This document shows, piece after piece, positions 36,054 through 47,183 of a DNA stretch of 64,000 nt. Under the pieces are notes generated by a model. It did not search any database. It had not been told where the DNA came from and was given only the letters and a program-made list of their open reading frames with translations. Each line of letters opens with the position of its first letter. Within the stretch, counting starts at the first letter, position 1. The position numbers and the translations under genes are program-made. This DNA is from Azonexaceae bacterium (GTDB taxonomy: Bacteria; Pseudomonadota; Gammaproteobacteria; Burkholderiales; Rhodocyclaceae), in the NCBI GenBank assembly GCA_013335535.1, contig JAAXVL010000008.1, positions 104,466 to 168,465 on the forward strand, written 5' to 3'.

Positions 36054-37721
36054 ATGTCCCTGCAACTACTGGAAAAGCACCGCGCCACCCTCGACGGCGC
36101 CCTCAACGCCATCCGGACCCGTGGTTACTGGTCGGCCTATAACGAGATGCCGAGCCCCAAGACTTATGGCGAAACAGCAGCCGACGACGGCAAGCAAGCG
36201 TTCGATGCTCATCTCGGCAAGCAGTTCGATTTGCAGCAGCCTGGCCAGACCGGGTGGACCGGTGGTGAACAGTCGCCTTACGGCATCGACCTCAATGTGC
36301 AATATCCCGTCTGCGATCACGAAGCCCTGATCGCCGCCGGCCAGCAGGCGATGACCGGCTGGCAGAAAGCCGGCGCCGATGGCCGAACCGGCATCTGTCT
36401 TGAAATTCTCGATCGCCTCAACAAGCAGAGCTTCGAGCTCGCCCACTCGGTCATGATGACCACCGGCCAGGGCTGGATGATGGCCTTCCAGGCTGGCGCC
36501 CCGCACGCCCAGGACCGCGGCCTCGAAGCCGTCGCCTACGCTTACCGCGAAATGAGCTTCGTACCCGGCGAAACGACCTGGGAAAAGCCGCAAGGCAAGA
36601 ACCCGCCGCTCGTCATGAAGAAGCACTTCGAACTGGTCGGCCATGGTGTCGGCGTCGTTGTCGGCTGCGGCACCTTCCCGACCTGGAACACCTACCCCGG
36701 CCTGTTTGCCGCGCTGGCTACCGGCAACGCCGTGATCGTCAAGCCGCACAGCAACGCCATCCTGCCCGCCGCCATCACCGTGCGCACCATCCGCACCGTG
36801 CTCGCCGAGAACGGCATCGACCCCAACCTGGTCACGCTGTGCGTCGCCACCGAGCGCGCCACGACGCAAGAACTGGTCACCCACCCGGCCGTCAAGTCCA
36901 TCGACTTCACCGGCGGCAACGTCTTCGGCCAGTGGCTCATCGACAACTGCCGCCAGGCCCGCGTCTATGCCGAACTGGCTGGCGTCAACAACATCGTCAT
37001 CGACTCGACCGACGCCTACAAGCCGATGCTGCGCAACCTGGCCTTCACGCTGTCGCTCTACTCTGGCCAGATGTGCACCACCTCGCAGGCCATCTTCGTC
37101 CCGGCCGGCGGTATCGAAACCGAAGACGGCCACAAGTCCTACGACGACGTCTGCGCCGATCTCGCCCGCGCCGTCTCGGGCTTCCTGTCCAAGCCCGAAG
37201 TCGCCCTGGCCGTGCTCGGTGCCGTGCAGTCGGCCGATACGCTCAAGCGCATCACCGAAGCCGACAGCGGCGCCTTGGGCAAGGTCATCCTGGCCTCGAC
37301 CAAGCTTGATAACCCGGAATTCCCGAAAGCCGAAGTGCGTACGCCCGTGCTGCTCGCCTGCGACGCGGCCAACGAAAAGGCCTACATGGAAGAGCGCTTC
37401 GGCCCGATCAGCTTCATCGTCAAGGTCGCCGACACGGCAGCGGCCATCGCCCTGTCCGAGCGCATCATCACGACGCACGGCGCGCTGACCGCCGGCATCT
37501 ACTCGACCAAGGCCGAGGTTATCGACGCGATGACCGCCGCCACTATGCGCGCCAAGGTCGCCCTTTCGATCAACCTGACCGGTGGCGTCTTCGTCAATCA
37601 GTCGGCCGCTTACTCGGACTACCATGGCACCGGCGGCAATCCCGCCGCCAACGCCTCCTACGCCGATGCCGCCTTCGTCGCCAACCGCTTCGTCGTTGTG
37701 CAGCGCCGCTACCACATCTGA
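36054..37721 (+). CDS. paaN: Phenylacetate degradation aldehyde dehydrogenase PaaN
   Basis: A 555-residue NAD(P)-dependent aldehyde dehydrogenase of the PaaN type. The ATG at 36054 (MSLQLLEKHRA) follows GGAG; an in-frame ATG four codons upstream is less well placed. Family parts are GYWSAYNEMPSPKTYGE near the N-terminus, FTGGNVFGQWL, AELAGVNN and the nucleophilic Cys in LYSGQMCTTSQAIF. PaaN is thought to oxidise the ring-opened semialdehyde CoA in place of the PaaZ dehydrogenase domain. The hydrolase (MaoC) half of PaaZ is not in this gene. It is the first gene of the plus-strand paa operon. Confidence 0.9.
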   Translation: MSLQLLEKHRATLDGALNAIRTRGYWSAYNEMPSPKTYGETAADDGKQAFDAHLGKQFDLQQPGQTGWTGGEQSPYGIDLNVQYPVCDHEALIAAGQQAMTGWQKAGADGRTGICLEILDRLNKQSFELAHSVMMTTGQGWMMAFQAGAPHAQDRGLEAVAYAYREMSFVPGETTWEKPQGKNPPLVMKKHFELVGHGVGVVVGCGTFPTWNTYPGLFAALATGNAVIVKPHSNAILPAAITVRTIRTVLAENGIDPNLVTLCVATERATTQELVTHPAVKSIDFTGGNVFGQWLIDNCRQARVYAELAGVNNIVIDSTDAYKPMLRNLAFTLSLYSGQMCTTSQAIFVPAGGIETEDGHKSYDDVCADLARAVSGFLSKPEVALAVLGAVQSADTLKRITEADSGALGKVILASTKLDNPEFPKAEVRTPVLLACDAANEKAYMEERFGPISFIVKVADTAAAIALSERIITTHGALTAGIYSTKAEVIDAMTAATMRAKVALSINLTGGVFVNQSAAYSDYHGTGGNPAANASYADAAFVANRFVVVQRRYHI

Positions 37722-37730
37722 GTTAACACC

Positions 37731-38525
37731 ATGAACTTCCAGACCATCACCTTCACCGTCGACGCTGGCATCGCCCGCCTGACCCTGAACCGCCCCGACA
37801 AGCTCAACAGCTTCACCGGCGAGATGCATGCCGAATTGCGCACAGCCCTCGACCGCGTCCAGAGCGACCATTCCATCCGCGTCCTGGTGCTGACCGGTGC
37901 CGGCCGCGCCTTCTCTGCCGGCCAGGACCTGGCCGACCCGGACATGGCGAAAATCGACGGCCGGATGCCGGACATCGGCAATGTTGTCGAACGCAACTAC
38001 AAGCCGCTCGTGCTGCGCTTGCAGAACCTGCGCGTGCCGACCATCGCCGCCGTCAACGGCATCGCGGCTGGCGCCGGCGCCTCGGTTGCACTGGCCTGCG
38101 ATCTCGTCATCGCCACCAAGTCCGCCTCCTTCCTGCAGGCTTTCTCCAAGATCGGCCTGATTCCCGACACCGGCGGCACCTGGTTCCTGCCGCAGCGCGT
38201 CGGCATGGCCCGCGCCATGGGCCTCGCCCTGCTCGCCGACAAGCTGCCGGCCGAGAAGGCGGCCGAATGGGGTTTGATCTGGGAATGCACGGAAGACGCC
38301 GACTTCGCCGCCCGCATCGATACGCTGGCCAAGCAGTTGTCGACCGCTCCGACCAAAGCTTTGGTCCGCACGCGCCAGGCCATGCACGCCGCCCCCGGCC
38401 ACACGCTCGAGCAGCAGCTTTCCTTCGAAGGCAGCTTCATGCGCGAGCTGGGCTGGAGCCCGGACTACGCGGAAGGCGTCGCCGCCTTCATGGAAAAACG
38501 TGCGCCGAATTTCACCGGAGAGTGA
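37731..38525 (+). CDS. paaG: 1,2-epoxyphenylacetyl-CoA isomerase
   Basis: A 264-residue crotonase-fold enzyme. SAGQDLADPDM and SKIGLIPDTGGTW, with the catalytic Asp at about 146, are the PaaG signature. PaaG turns the ring-epoxide into the oxepin-CoA and also shifts double bonds later in the pathway. Its presence implies that an epoxide of phenylacetyl-CoA (or equivalent) is formed in this organism. It follows paaN by nine bases. Confidence 0.9.
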   Translation: MNFQTITFTVDAGIARLTLNRPDKLNSFTGEMHAELRTALDRVQSDHSIRVLVLTGAGRAFSAGQDLADPDMAKIDGRMPDIGNVVERNYKPLVLRLQNLRVPTIAAVNGIAAGAGASVALACDLVIATKSASFLQAFSKIGLIPDTGGTWFLPQRVGMARAMGLALLADKLPAEKAAEWGLIWECTEDADFAARIDTLAKQLSTAPTKALVRTRQAMHAAPGHTLEQQLSFEGSFMRELGWSPDYAEGVAAFMEKRAPNFTGE

Positions 38526-38529
38526 TGGC

Positions 38530-40059
38530 GTGAGCAACACACCCCTACCCCAACAGGCCGTCATCGCCGTGGTCGGCACCGGTGCCATGGGCGCCGGCAT
38601 TGCCCAGATCGCTGCGGCGGCCGGCCATCCCGTCAAGCTGCTCGACGCCCGGCCCGATGCAGCCGTACGCGCCGTCGCCGGCATCCGCGCCCAGTTTTCC
38701 AAATTAGCCGAAAAAAACCGGTTGACCGTGGAAGCCGCCCAAGCCGCCGGTGATCGCCTGCAAGCGGTCGAAAAACTCGACGATCTGGCCGATTGCGCAC
38801 TGGTCGTCGAAGCCATCGTCGAAAACCTCGACGCCAAGCAGAAGCTCTACGCCGACCTCGAAGCCATCGTTGCCCCCGACTGCATTTTCGGCACCAACAC
38901 CTCGTCGATCTCGGTCACCGCCATCGGCAGCGCCTTGAAGCGCCCGGAACGCCTGGCCGGCCTGCACTTCTTCAACCCGGCCCCGCTCATGGCGCTGGTC
39001 GAGATCGTCTCCGGCCTGGCCACCGACCAGGCTGTCGCCGACACGCTGTTCGCCACGGCCGCCGCCTGGGGCAAGACCCCGGTGCACGCCAAATCGACGC
39101 CCGGCTTCATCGTCAATCGTGTAGCCCGCCCCTACTACGCCGAGGCCCTGCGCCTAGCCCAGGAAGGCGCCGCCGACTACGCCACCATCGACGCCGTGAT
39201 GCGCGAAGCCGGCGGTTTCCGCATGGGACCGTTCGAGCTCATGGACATGATCGGCCACGACGTCAATTTCGCCGTGACCAATTCAGTCTGGCGCGCCTTC
39301 TACAACGACCAGCGCTTCCTCCCCTCGCTCATCCAGCAGGAACTGGTCGATGCCGGTTTCTACGGCAAGAAGACCGGGCGCGGCTTCTACGACTACCGCG
39401 ACGGTGCCGTGAAGCCCGAAGCACAAACCGAAGCCGCCCAAACCCCGGCCGGCAAGATCATGGTTTATGGCCATTCGGCTGCAGCCGATGCCCTGGCCGA
39501 TCGCCTCGACCACAGCGGTCTGTCCTTCAGCCGCGCCCCGGATAGCGATGGCCGCGTCGCCGACATCGGCCGTGCCACGCTCTTCGTCACCGACGGCCGC
39601 AGCGCGACCCAGCGCGCCAGCGAAAGCGGCATTGCCAACACCGTGCTCATCGACCTCGCGCTGGATTACAGCATGGCCGGCCGCCTCGCCATCGCCGCCG
39701 CCGAGCAGTGCGAACCGGCCGCCATCTCAGCAGCCACCGGCCTGCTCCAGGCTGCCGGCTTTGCCGTCTCGCGCTTCCTCGACATTCCGGGTCTCGCCGT
39801 CATGCGTACCGTCGCCATGCTCGCCAACGAAGCGGCCGACGCCGTCAATCAGGGCGTCTGCTCCGAAGCGGCGGCCGACTCGGCCATGCGCCTCGGCGTC
39901 AATTATCCGCAGGGGCCGCTGGCCTGGGCCGATGCCGTCGGCGTCGCAAGCATCCGCGACGTGCTGGCCAACCTCGGCGCCAGCTACGGTGAAGACCGCT
40001 ATCGCATTTCCCCGCTGATCCAGCGCGCCGTTTTTGCCGGAAGAAACATCCATGACTGA
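38530..40059 (+). CDS. paaH: 3-hydroxyadipyl-CoA dehydrogenase PaaH
   Basis: A 509-residue 3-hydroxyacyl-CoA dehydrogenase of PaaH type, with a duplicated C-terminal domain. The GTG start at 38530 gives VSNTPLPQQAVIAVVG leading straight into the NAD loop GTGAMGAGIAQIAAAAG; the ATG at 38525 is out of frame. HFFNPAPLMALVEIV is the dehydrogenase active-site region. It oxidises 3-hydroxyadipyl-CoA to 3-oxoadipyl-CoA. The coding region carries a copy of the dispersed repeat near codon 58. It overlaps paaI by eight bases. Confidence 0.9.
   Translation: MSNTPLPQQAVIAVVGTGAMGAGIAQIAAAAGHPVKLLDARPDAAVRAVAGIRAQFSKLAEKNRLTVEAAQAAGDRLQAVEKLDDLADCALVVEAIVENLDAKQKLYADLEAIVAPDCIFGTNTSSISVTAIGSALKRPERLAGLHFFNPAPLMALVEIVSGLATDQAVADTLFATAAAWGKTPVHAKSTPGFIVNRVARPYYAEALRLAQEGAADYATIDAVMREAGGFRMGPFELMDMIGHDVNFAVTNSVWRAFYNDQRFLPSLIQQELVDAGFYGKKTGRGFYDYRDGAVKPEAQTEAAQTPAGKIMVYGHSAAADALADRLDHSGLSFSRAPDSDGRVADIGRATLFVTDGRSATQRASESGIANTVLIDLALDYSMAGRLAIAAAEQCEPAAISAATGLLQAAGFAVSRFLDIPGLAVMRTVAMLANEAADAVNQGVCSEAAADSAMRLGVNYPQGPLAWADAVGVASIRDVLANLGASYGEDRYRISPLIQRAVFAGRNIHD
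38695..38734 (+). repeat. Dispersed repeat copy inside paaH
   Basis: AAATTAGCCGAAAAAAACCGG then TTGACCGTGGAA within the coding frame, giving KLAEKNRLTVEAAQ. The right half is identical to intergenic copies. Confidence 0.65.
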
Positions 40060-40516
40060 ACACAAGCTTTCCCCCGTCGAAGCGCAAACCCTGGCCGACG
40101 CCACCGCCGAAGCCATGTATTCGCGCGACCGCGCCGCCCAGGCGCTGGGCATCAGGATTGTCCGCGTGCAGCCCGGCGCCTCGCTACTGACAATGGATGT
40201 CCGTAGCGACATGGTCAACGGTCACCACATCTGCCATGGCGGCATGATCTTCAGCCTGGCCGACACGGCCTTCGCCTACGCCTGTAACAGCTACAACAAG
40301 AACACCGTCGCCTCGGCCTGCCACATCGATTTCCTGGCCCCGGCCAAGGAAGGCGAAACGCTCGAAGCCGAGGCCGTCGAGCGTTCCGCCGCCGGCCGCA
40401 CCGGCGTCTACGACATCACCGTGCGCATCGCCGGCGGCAAGACCGTCGCCCTGTTCCGCGGCAAGAGTTATCGCATCAATGGCGAAGTGATCGCCGGACT
40501 GCAACAGGCCGACTGA
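40052..40516 (+). CDS. paaI: Phenylacetyl-CoA thioesterase PaaI
   Basis: A 154-residue hotdog thioesterase starting at ATG 40052 (MTEHKLSPVEAQ), overlapping the end of paaH. The active-site block HHICHGGMIFSLADTAFAYACNS carries the Asp and Asn positions of the PaaI family, and HIDFLAPAKEGETLEAEA follows. It hydrolyses dead-end ring-hydroxylated CoA esters and frees CoA when the pathway stalls. Confidence 0.9.
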   Translation: MTEHKLSPVEAQTLADATAEAMYSRDRAAQALGIRIVRVQPGASLLTMDVRSDMVNGHHICHGGMIFSLADTAFAYACNSYNKNTVASACHIDFLAPAKEGETLEAEAVERSAAGRTGVYDITVRIAGGKTVALFRGKSYRINGEVIAGLQQAD

Positions 40517-40545
40517 GCCTGCCCCACCCAAGAGAGGAGACAAAC

Positions 40546-41871
40546 ATGACCGCCAAGAAACCCCTGCCCGGCGAACTCGACCCGATCGAGACCGCCAGCC
40601 GCGACGAAATCTCGGCCCTGCAACTCGACCGCCTCAAATGGTCGGTACGCCATACCTACGACAACGTCGAGCCCTACCGCCGCAAGTGTCTGGAAAAAGG
40701 CGTTCATCCGGACGACCTCAAGACGCTGAGCGACCTCAGCAAATTCCCGTTCATGACCAAGCTCGACCTGCGCGACAACTACCCGTTCGGCCTGTTCGCC
40801 GTGCCGCGCACCAAGCTGGCCCGCCTGCACGCCTCGAGCGGCACGACCGGCAAGTCCGTGGTCGTCGGCTACACCAAGAACGACATCGACAACTGGGCCA
40901 GTGTCGTTGCCCGCTCGATCCGTGCAGCCGGTGGCCGGGCCGGTGACATGGTCCATGTCGCCTACGGCTACGGCATGTTTACCGGCGGCCTCGGCGCCCA
41001 CTACGGCGCCGAAAAGCTGGGTTGCATCGCCGTGCCAATGTCCGGCGGCCAGACCGAAAAGCAGGTCCAGCAGATCATGGACTTCAAGCCGGAAATCATC
41101 ATGGTGACGCCGTCCTACTCGCTGGTGATCGCCGAGGAATTCGAGCGTCTGGGCATCAAGCCCGAGGAGATTTCGCTCAAGGTCGGCATCTTCGGCGCCG
41201 AACCCTGGGGTGAAGGCATGCGCCACGAAATCGAACGCAAGCTCGGTATCGACGCCATCGACATCTACGGCCTGACCGAAGTCATGGGCCCCGGCGTCGC
41301 CTGCGAATGCATCGAGACCAAGGACGGCCCGGTAATCTGGGAAGACCATTTCTACCCCGAGATCATCAATCCGGAAACCGGCGAAGTGGTTGCCGATGGC
41401 GAAGAAGGCGAACTGGTCTTCACCTCGCTGACCAAGGAAGCCTTCCCGGTCATCCGCTACCGTACTCGCGACCTGACCCGCCTGCTGCCACCGACGGCCC
41501 GCTCCTTCCGCCGCATCGGCAAGATCACCGGCCGTTCCGACGACATGCTCATCATTCGCGGCGTCAATGTCTTCCCGACGCAGATTGAGGAACAGATCCT
41601 GCGCGACCAGCGTCTGGCCGGCAATTACCAGGTCGTCGTCACCCGCGACGGGCACATGGACAACCTCGAAGTCCGTTGCGAAGTTCAGCGTGAGCTGTCC
41701 GGCAAGCTGTCAGCGGCCGACATCCAGCAGATCAGCAAGGAACTCCAGCACCGCATCAAGACCATCATCGGCGTGTCGACCAAGATCACCGTCATGGAAT
41801 TCGACGCCATCCCGCGCACCCAGGTCGGCAAGGCCAAGCGTGTGCTCGACGAACGCCCGAAGCAGAACTGA
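40546..41871 (+). CDS. paaK: Phenylacetate-CoA ligase
   Basis: A 441-residue adenylate-forming ligase, equal in length to known PaaK (about 437). The P-loop [15 protein letters not shown] is near residue 100. [17 protein letters not shown], the [11 protein letters not shown] hinge block and the C-terminal [11 protein letters not shown]ys region are all present. It activates phenylacetate with ATP and CoA, the first committed step. GAGAGGAG precedes the ATG. Confidence 0.95.
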   Translation: MTAKKPLPGELDPIETASRDEISALQLDRLKWSVRHTYDNVEPYRRKCLEKGVHPDDLKTLSDLSKFPFMTKLDLRDNYPFGLFAVPRTKLARLHASSGTTGKSVVVGYTKNDIDNWASVVARSIRAAGGRAGDMVHVAYGYGMFTGGLGAHYGAEKLGCIAVPMSGGQTEKQVQQIMDFKPEIIMVTPSYSLVIAEEFERLGIKPEEISLKVGIFGAEPWGEGMRHEIERKLGIDAIDIYGLTEVMGPGVACECIETKDGPVIWEDHFYPEIINPETGEVVADGEEGELVFTSLTKEAFPVIRYRTRDLTRLLPPTARSFRRIGKITGRSDDMLIIRGVNVFPTQIEEQILRDQRLAGNYQVVVTRDGHMDNLEVRCEVQRELSGKLSAADIQQISKELQHRIKTIIGVSTKITVMEFDAIPRTQVGKAKRVLDERPKQN

Positions 41872-41881
41872 GAGAAACGAC

Positions 41882-43087
<1,206 letters not shown>

Positions 43088-43114
43088 TCCAATTACAACA
43101 GAGGAGACAAATCC

Positions 43115-44260
43115 ATGAAGCAAACATTCAAGAAGCTCGTCGCCGGTTCTGCGCTGATCCTCGGCGCCTTCGGCGCCTTCGCTGCCGATCCGATCAAGAT
43201 CGGTTCGGTCCTGTCGGTCACCGGCCCGGCCGCCTTCCTCGGCGACCCGGAACTGAAGACCCTGCAAATGTACGTTGAAGACATCAACAAAAAAGGCGGC
43301 GTCCTTGGCCGTCCGCTCGAACTGGTCCACTACGATGACGGCAGCGATGCCAGCAAGGCCAACGGTTTCACCAAGCGCCTGATCGACGACGACAAAGTCG
43401 ACATCCTGGTCGGTGGCACGACGACCGGCGCCACCATGTCTGCTGCCCCGTTGGTCGAGAAGGCCGGCATTCCGTTCATTTCGCTGGCTGGTGCCGTCGT
43501 GATCGTCGAACCGGTCAAGAAATTCATCTTTAAGACCCCGCATACCGACCGCATGGCCGCTGAAAAGGTCTTCGAGGACATGAAGAAGCGCGGCATCAGC
43601 AAGGTTGCCCTGTTCTCCGAAACGAGCGGCTTCGGTGGTTCCGGCAAGAAGGAAAGTGAAGGCGTCGCGGCCAAGTACGGCATCACGCTGGTCGCCAACG
43701 AAACCTACGGTCCGAAGGATACCGACATGAGCCCGCAGCTCACCAAGATCAAGAACACCGCAGGCGTCCAGGCCGTGTTCATCTTCGGTCTCGGCCAAGG
43801 CCCGGCCATCGCCACCAAGAACTACAAGCAACTGGGTATCACGCTGCCGCTCTATCACGCCCACGGCGTCGCTTCCGAAGAGTTCATCAAACTGGCCGGT
43901 CCGGCTGCCGAAGGCGTTCGCCTGCCGGCCGCCGCCCTGCTCGTCGCTGACAAGCTCGATGCCAAGGACCCGCAGAAGCCTGTCGTCGTTGGCTACACCA
44001 AGGCCTTTACCGAAAAGTGGAAGACCGATGTATCGACCTTCGGCGGCCACGCCTATGACGGCCTGATGCTCGCGGTCGATGCCATCAAGCGTGCTGGCAG
44101 CACCGACAAGGCCAAGGTTCGCGATGCCATCGAAGCGACCAAGGGTTACATCGGCACCGGCGGCATCGTGAACATGTCGGCCACCGACCACATGGGTCTC
44201 GATCTGGCGGCATTCAAGATGCTGGAAATCAAGAACGGCGACTGGACGATCGCCAAGTAA
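43115..44260 (+). CDS. Periplasmic branched-chain/aromatic acid-type ABC substrate-binding protein
   Basis: A 381-residue binding protein of the LivJ/LivK class with a signal peptide cleaved after AFA (about residue 23). The mature protein begins [22 protein letters not shown], and [21 protein letters not shown] is the ligand-lobe region. It is encoded in the plus-strand paa operon, opposite the arm carrying livF-G-M-H, so the five proteins should form one importer. Phenylacetate or a related aryl acid is the likely ligand; this is inferred from context. Confidence 0.88.
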   Translation: MKQTFKKLVAGSALILGAFGAFAADPIKIGSVLSVTGPAAFLGDPELKTLQMYVEDINKKGGVLGRPLELVHYDDGSDASKANGFTKRLIDDDKVDILVGGTTTGATMSAAPLVEKAGIPFISLAGAVVIVEPVKKFIFKTPHTDRMAAEKVFEDMKKRGISKVALFSETSGFGGSGKKESEGVAAKYGITLVANETYGPKDTDMSPQLTKIKNTAGVQAVFIFGLGQGPAIATKNYKQLGITLPLYHAHGVASEEFIKLAGPAAEGVRLPAAALLVADKLDAKDPQKPVVVGYTKAFTEKWKTDVSTFGGHAYDGLMLAVDAIKRAGSTDKAKVRDAIEATKGYIGTGGIVNMSATDHMGLDLAAFKMLEIKNGDWTIAK

Positions 44261-44280
44261 AGCAACGTTCATTCGACTTG

Positions 44281-44317
44281 GGCCGCCAGGGGGCAACTCA
44301 GGGCGGCCATTTTTTTG
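44281..44317 (+). terminator. Terminator-like hairpin between the binding protein gene and paaF
   Basis: GGCCGCC and GGCGGCC arms around 14 bases, then A and a run of T residues. As paaF starts 11 bases later, it probably reduces rather than stops transcription into paaF. Confidence 0.65.
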
Positions 44318-44327
44318 GAGCACAGCA

Positions 44328-45101
44328 ATGACCCAAGTAGTCCTCACCGAAACCATCGGCAAGGTTGGCCTGATCCGCATCAACCGGCCGGAAGCGATGA
44401 ATGCGCTGAACAATGATGTCGTCGACGGCATCGGCGCCGCCATTGATGCCTACGAGGCCGACGAGAACATCGGCTGCATCGTCATCACCGGTAATGAAAA
44501 AGCCTTCGCCGCCGGCGCTGACATCGGCTTCATGAAGGATTTCGATTACATGCACGCCTACAAGACGGATTTCATCACCCGCAACTGGGAGCGCATCAAG
44601 ACGACGCGCAAGCCGGTCATTGCAGCGGTGGCCGGTTTCGCCCTGGGCGGCGGCTGCGAAATGGCAATGATGTGCGACATGATCTTCGCCGCCGACACGG
44701 CCAGGTTCGGCCAGCCGGAAATCAAGCTTGGCACCCTGCCCGGCGCCGGTGGAACCCAAAGATTGCCGCGTGCTGTGGGCAAGGCCAAGGCGATGGACAT
44801 GTGCCTGACCGGGCGCATGATGGATGCGGCCGAAGCGGAAAAGTCGGGCCTGGTCGCCCGTGTCATCCCGGCTGATCAGTTGCTGGAAGAAACGCTGAAA
44901 GCCGCCGCCACCATCGCCAGCTTCTCGCTGCCCGTGGTCATGATGATCAAGGAATCGGTCAATCGCGCCTTCGAGTCCTCGCTCAACGAAGGCCTGCTCT
45001 TCGAGCGCCGCGTCTTCCATTCGGCCTTCGCCCTCGAAGACCAGAAGGAAGGCATGGCCGCCTTTGCCGAGAAGCGCAAGCCGACGTTCAAGAATCGTTG
45101 A
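44328..45101 (+). CDS. paaF: 2,3-dehydroadipyl-CoA hydratase / enoyl-CoA hydratase PaaF
   Basis: A 257-residue crotonase with both hydratase Glu residues: E111 in [12 protein letters not shown] and E131 in [16 protein letters not shown]. It adds water to 2,3-dehydroadipyl-CoA ahead of PaaH. It could also act in general beta-oxidation. It follows the terminator-like hairpin and is eight bases ahead of a second crotonase gene. Confidence 0.88.
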   Translation: MTQVVLTETIGKVGLIRINRPEAMNALNNDVVDGIGAAIDAYEADENIGCIVITGNEKAFAAGADIGFMKDFDYMHAYKTDFITRNWERIKTTRKPVIAAVAGFALGGGCEMAMMCDMIFAADTARFGQPEIKLGTLPGAGGTQRLPRAVGKAKAMDMCLTGRMMDAAEAEKSGLVARVIPADQLLEETLKAAATIASFSLPVVMMIKESVNRAFESSLNEGLLFERRVFHSAFALEDQKEGMAAFAEKRKPTFKNR

Positions 45102-45109
45102 GGCACAGC

Positions 45110-45892
45110 ATGTACCAAACCCTCGAAATCCAATACGCCGGCAAGGTCGCGACGATCTGGATGAACCGCCCGGCGGTTCTCAATGCCTTCGACGAGCAAT
45201 TGATCGCCGAACTGGCCGCCGCCTGCCACGAACTCGACGCCGACAACAGTGTCCGCATCGTCATCCTTGGTGGCCGCGGCAAGCATTTTTCCGCTGGCGC
45301 CGACCTCAACTGGATGAAACGCGCTTCGCAATTCACCCATGAGCAGAACGTGGACGATGCCCGCAAATTTGCCGGCATGCTGCGCACGCTTTCCGAGATG
45401 AGCAAGCCAACCATCGCCCGCGTCCAGGGCGCGGCGCTCGGTGGCGGCACCGGCCTGACGGCCGCCTGCGACATGGCCATCGCCAGCAGCGATGCGGTGT
45501 TTTCAACCTCGGAGGTGAAGTTCGGCATCATCCCGTCGGCGATCAGCCCTTACGTCTTGCGCGCCATCGGCCCGCGCCACGCCCTGCGCTACTTCCAGAG
45601 TGCGGAGCGGATCAGTGCGGCACGCGCACTGGAAATCGGCCTCGTCGGCGAAGTCGTCGCGCTCGATGAACTCGATGTCTGCATCGGCAAACTGGTTGAT
45701 TCACTGCTGCAAGGCGGCCCTTTGGCGCAAAAAGCGGCAAAGGACCTCATTGCCACGGTCAACGGGAAAAAGATCGATAATTTGATAAGTGAAGAAACAG
45801 CCCAGCGCATCGCACGCCAGCGCGCCACCGACGAAGCGAAAGACGGCATTGCCGCCTTCCTCGACAAGCGGCCGCCGGGCTGGCTGGCCTGA
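45110..45892 (+). CDS. Enoyl-CoA hydratase family protein, LiuC/methylglutaconyl-CoA hydratase-like
   Basis: A 260-residue crotonase starting at ATG 45110. It differs from PaaF: the first catalytic Glu is replaced (GGGTGLTAACD, G115) while the second is kept (SEVKFGIIPSAISPYVL, E135). This pattern is seen in LiuC-type hydratases of leucine and terpene catabolism. Its C-terminus ends AFLDKRPPGWLA, also LiuC-like. Its place at the end of the paa operon suggests a helper role there, or handling of a substituted substrate. Confidence 0.82.
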   Translation: MYQTLEIQYAGKVATIWMNRPAVLNAFDEQLIAELAAACHELDADNSVRIVILGGRGKHFSAGADLNWMKRASQFTHEQNVDDARKFAGMLRTLSEMSKPTIARVQGAALGGGTGLTAACDMAIASSDAVFSTSEVKFGIIPSAISPYVLRAIGPRHALRYFQSAERISAARALEIGLVGEVVALDELDVCIGKLVDSLLQGGPLAQKAAKDLIATVNGKKIDNLISEETAQRIARQRATDEAKDGIAAFLDKRPPGWLA

Positions 45893-46021
45893 GCTTCCAC
45901 GACGCTGAAGATAAACCGAACTTCGCCCTGAATCGCAGTCAAACGTAATCAACGAATTGATCCCGCATGCAACCCACCTCAGCGGCCCGAGTGGCTAACT
46001 GCGTGTAGCAAGGAGCAAACG

Positions 46022-47170
46022 ATGAGTACACAAGAGACAAAACAAGGGCAACTGGTTTTGCTGGTGGCAACCCGCAAGGGCGCCTGGCTGTATCACACCG
46101 ACGCAACCCGGCATTCGTGGCGGGTCGATGGCCCGCATTTTCTCGGCCAGATCATCCATCATCTGGTGCTCGACCCGCGCGACGGACGCACCCTCCTGGC
46201 GGCGGCCAAAACCGGTCACCTCGGGCCGACGATCTTTCGCTCGACCAACCTCGGAAAAACCTGGCAGGAGGCTGCCAAGCCGCCGGCCTTCGGCCCGGCC
46301 GTCAACGGACTGGCGGCCAGCGCCGTCGATCACACCTTCTGGCTGACGCCCGGCCACGCGGACGAACCGGAGGTCTGGTACGCCGGCACGTCGCCGCAAG
46401 GCCTTTTCCGGTCGGAAGACGGCGGCATGAACTGGGCGCCTTTTTCCTACGTCAATGACGATCCGCAGTACCGCCAATGGTTCGGCACGGTACAGGACGG
46501 CACGCCGGACGGGCCGAAACTGCATTCCATCATCGTCGATCCGCGCGACGCACAGCATCTGTATTTCGCCATGTCGGGCGGCGGTGTGCATGAGTCGCTT
46601 GACGGCGGGCAAAGCTTCACGCCGCTCGTCGATGGCATGGAAGTGGTCGAAGGGTTCGATCCGACGGATGTCAGTTTTCACGATCCGCACCGCGTCAGCC
46701 TGTGCCCGAGCAATCCCGACCGCCTCTACCAGCAGAATCACTGCGGCATCTACCGCCTCGAGCGGCCGGGCCGGCGGTGGACGCGCATCGGGCGCAACAT
46801 GCCGAAGGAGGTCGGCGACATCGGCTTCCCGATCGTGGTGCACCCGCACGACGACAACACGGCCTGGGTTTTCCCGATGGACGGCACCGAGGTTTGGCCG
46901 CGCACAAGCCCCGGCGGACATCCAGCGGTCTATGCCACGCACGATGGCGGCGAAACCTGGCAGCGCCACAGCAACGGCATGCCCGCCGAGCAGGCTTGGT
47001 GGACCGTCAAGCGGCAAGCCATGGCGGCTGACAGACAGGCCACCGTCGGTCTTTACTTCGGCACCACGAGCGGCGAACTCTGGAAGAGCAGCGACGAAGG
47101 CCAACAGTGGGAATGTCTGGCCCGCCATCTGCCGGAGATTTATTCGGTTGAGGTGGGTTATCCGCGCTGA
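46022..47170 (+). CDS. BNR/sialidase-like beta-propeller protein
   Basis: A 382-residue protein with repeated Asp-box (BNR) motifs such as STNLGKTW, SEDGGMNW, SLDGGQSF, THDGGETW and SSDEGQQW, spread through the length and implying a six-bladed propeller. No signal peptide is visible, so it is probably cytoplasmic. Glycosidase residues cannot be assigned. It is followed 13 bases later by a MoaD-like ubiquitin-fold protein; the pair may act together. Its role is unknown. Confidence 0.75.
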   Translation: MSTQETKQGQLVLLVATRKGAWLYHTDATRHSWRVDGPHFLGQIIHHLVLDPRDGRTLLAAAKTGHLGPTIFRSTNLGKTWQEAAKPPAFGPAVNGLAASAVDHTFWLTPGHADEPEVWYAGTSPQGLFRSEDGGMNWAPFSYVNDDPQYRQWFGTVQDGTPDGPKLHSIIVDPRDAQHLYFAMSGGGVHESLDGGQSFTPLVDGMEVVEGFDPTDVSFHDPHRVSLCPSNPDRLYQQNHCGIYRLERPGRRWTRIGRNMPKEVGDIGFPIVVHPHDDNTAWVFPMDGTEVWPRTSPGGHPAVYATHDGGETWQRHSNGMPAEQAWWTVKRQAMAADRQATVGLYFGTTSGELWKSSDEGQQWECLARHLPEIYSVEVGYPR

Positions 47171-47183
47171 GCCGACAAGCAAG

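Noticed and set aside
45752..45779. Possible dispersed repeat copy inside the LiuC-like gene (CCACGGTCAACGGGAAAAAG)
   Set aside because: One half only is similar, the left extension is missing, and the peptide it encodes fits the family there. Treated as chance.
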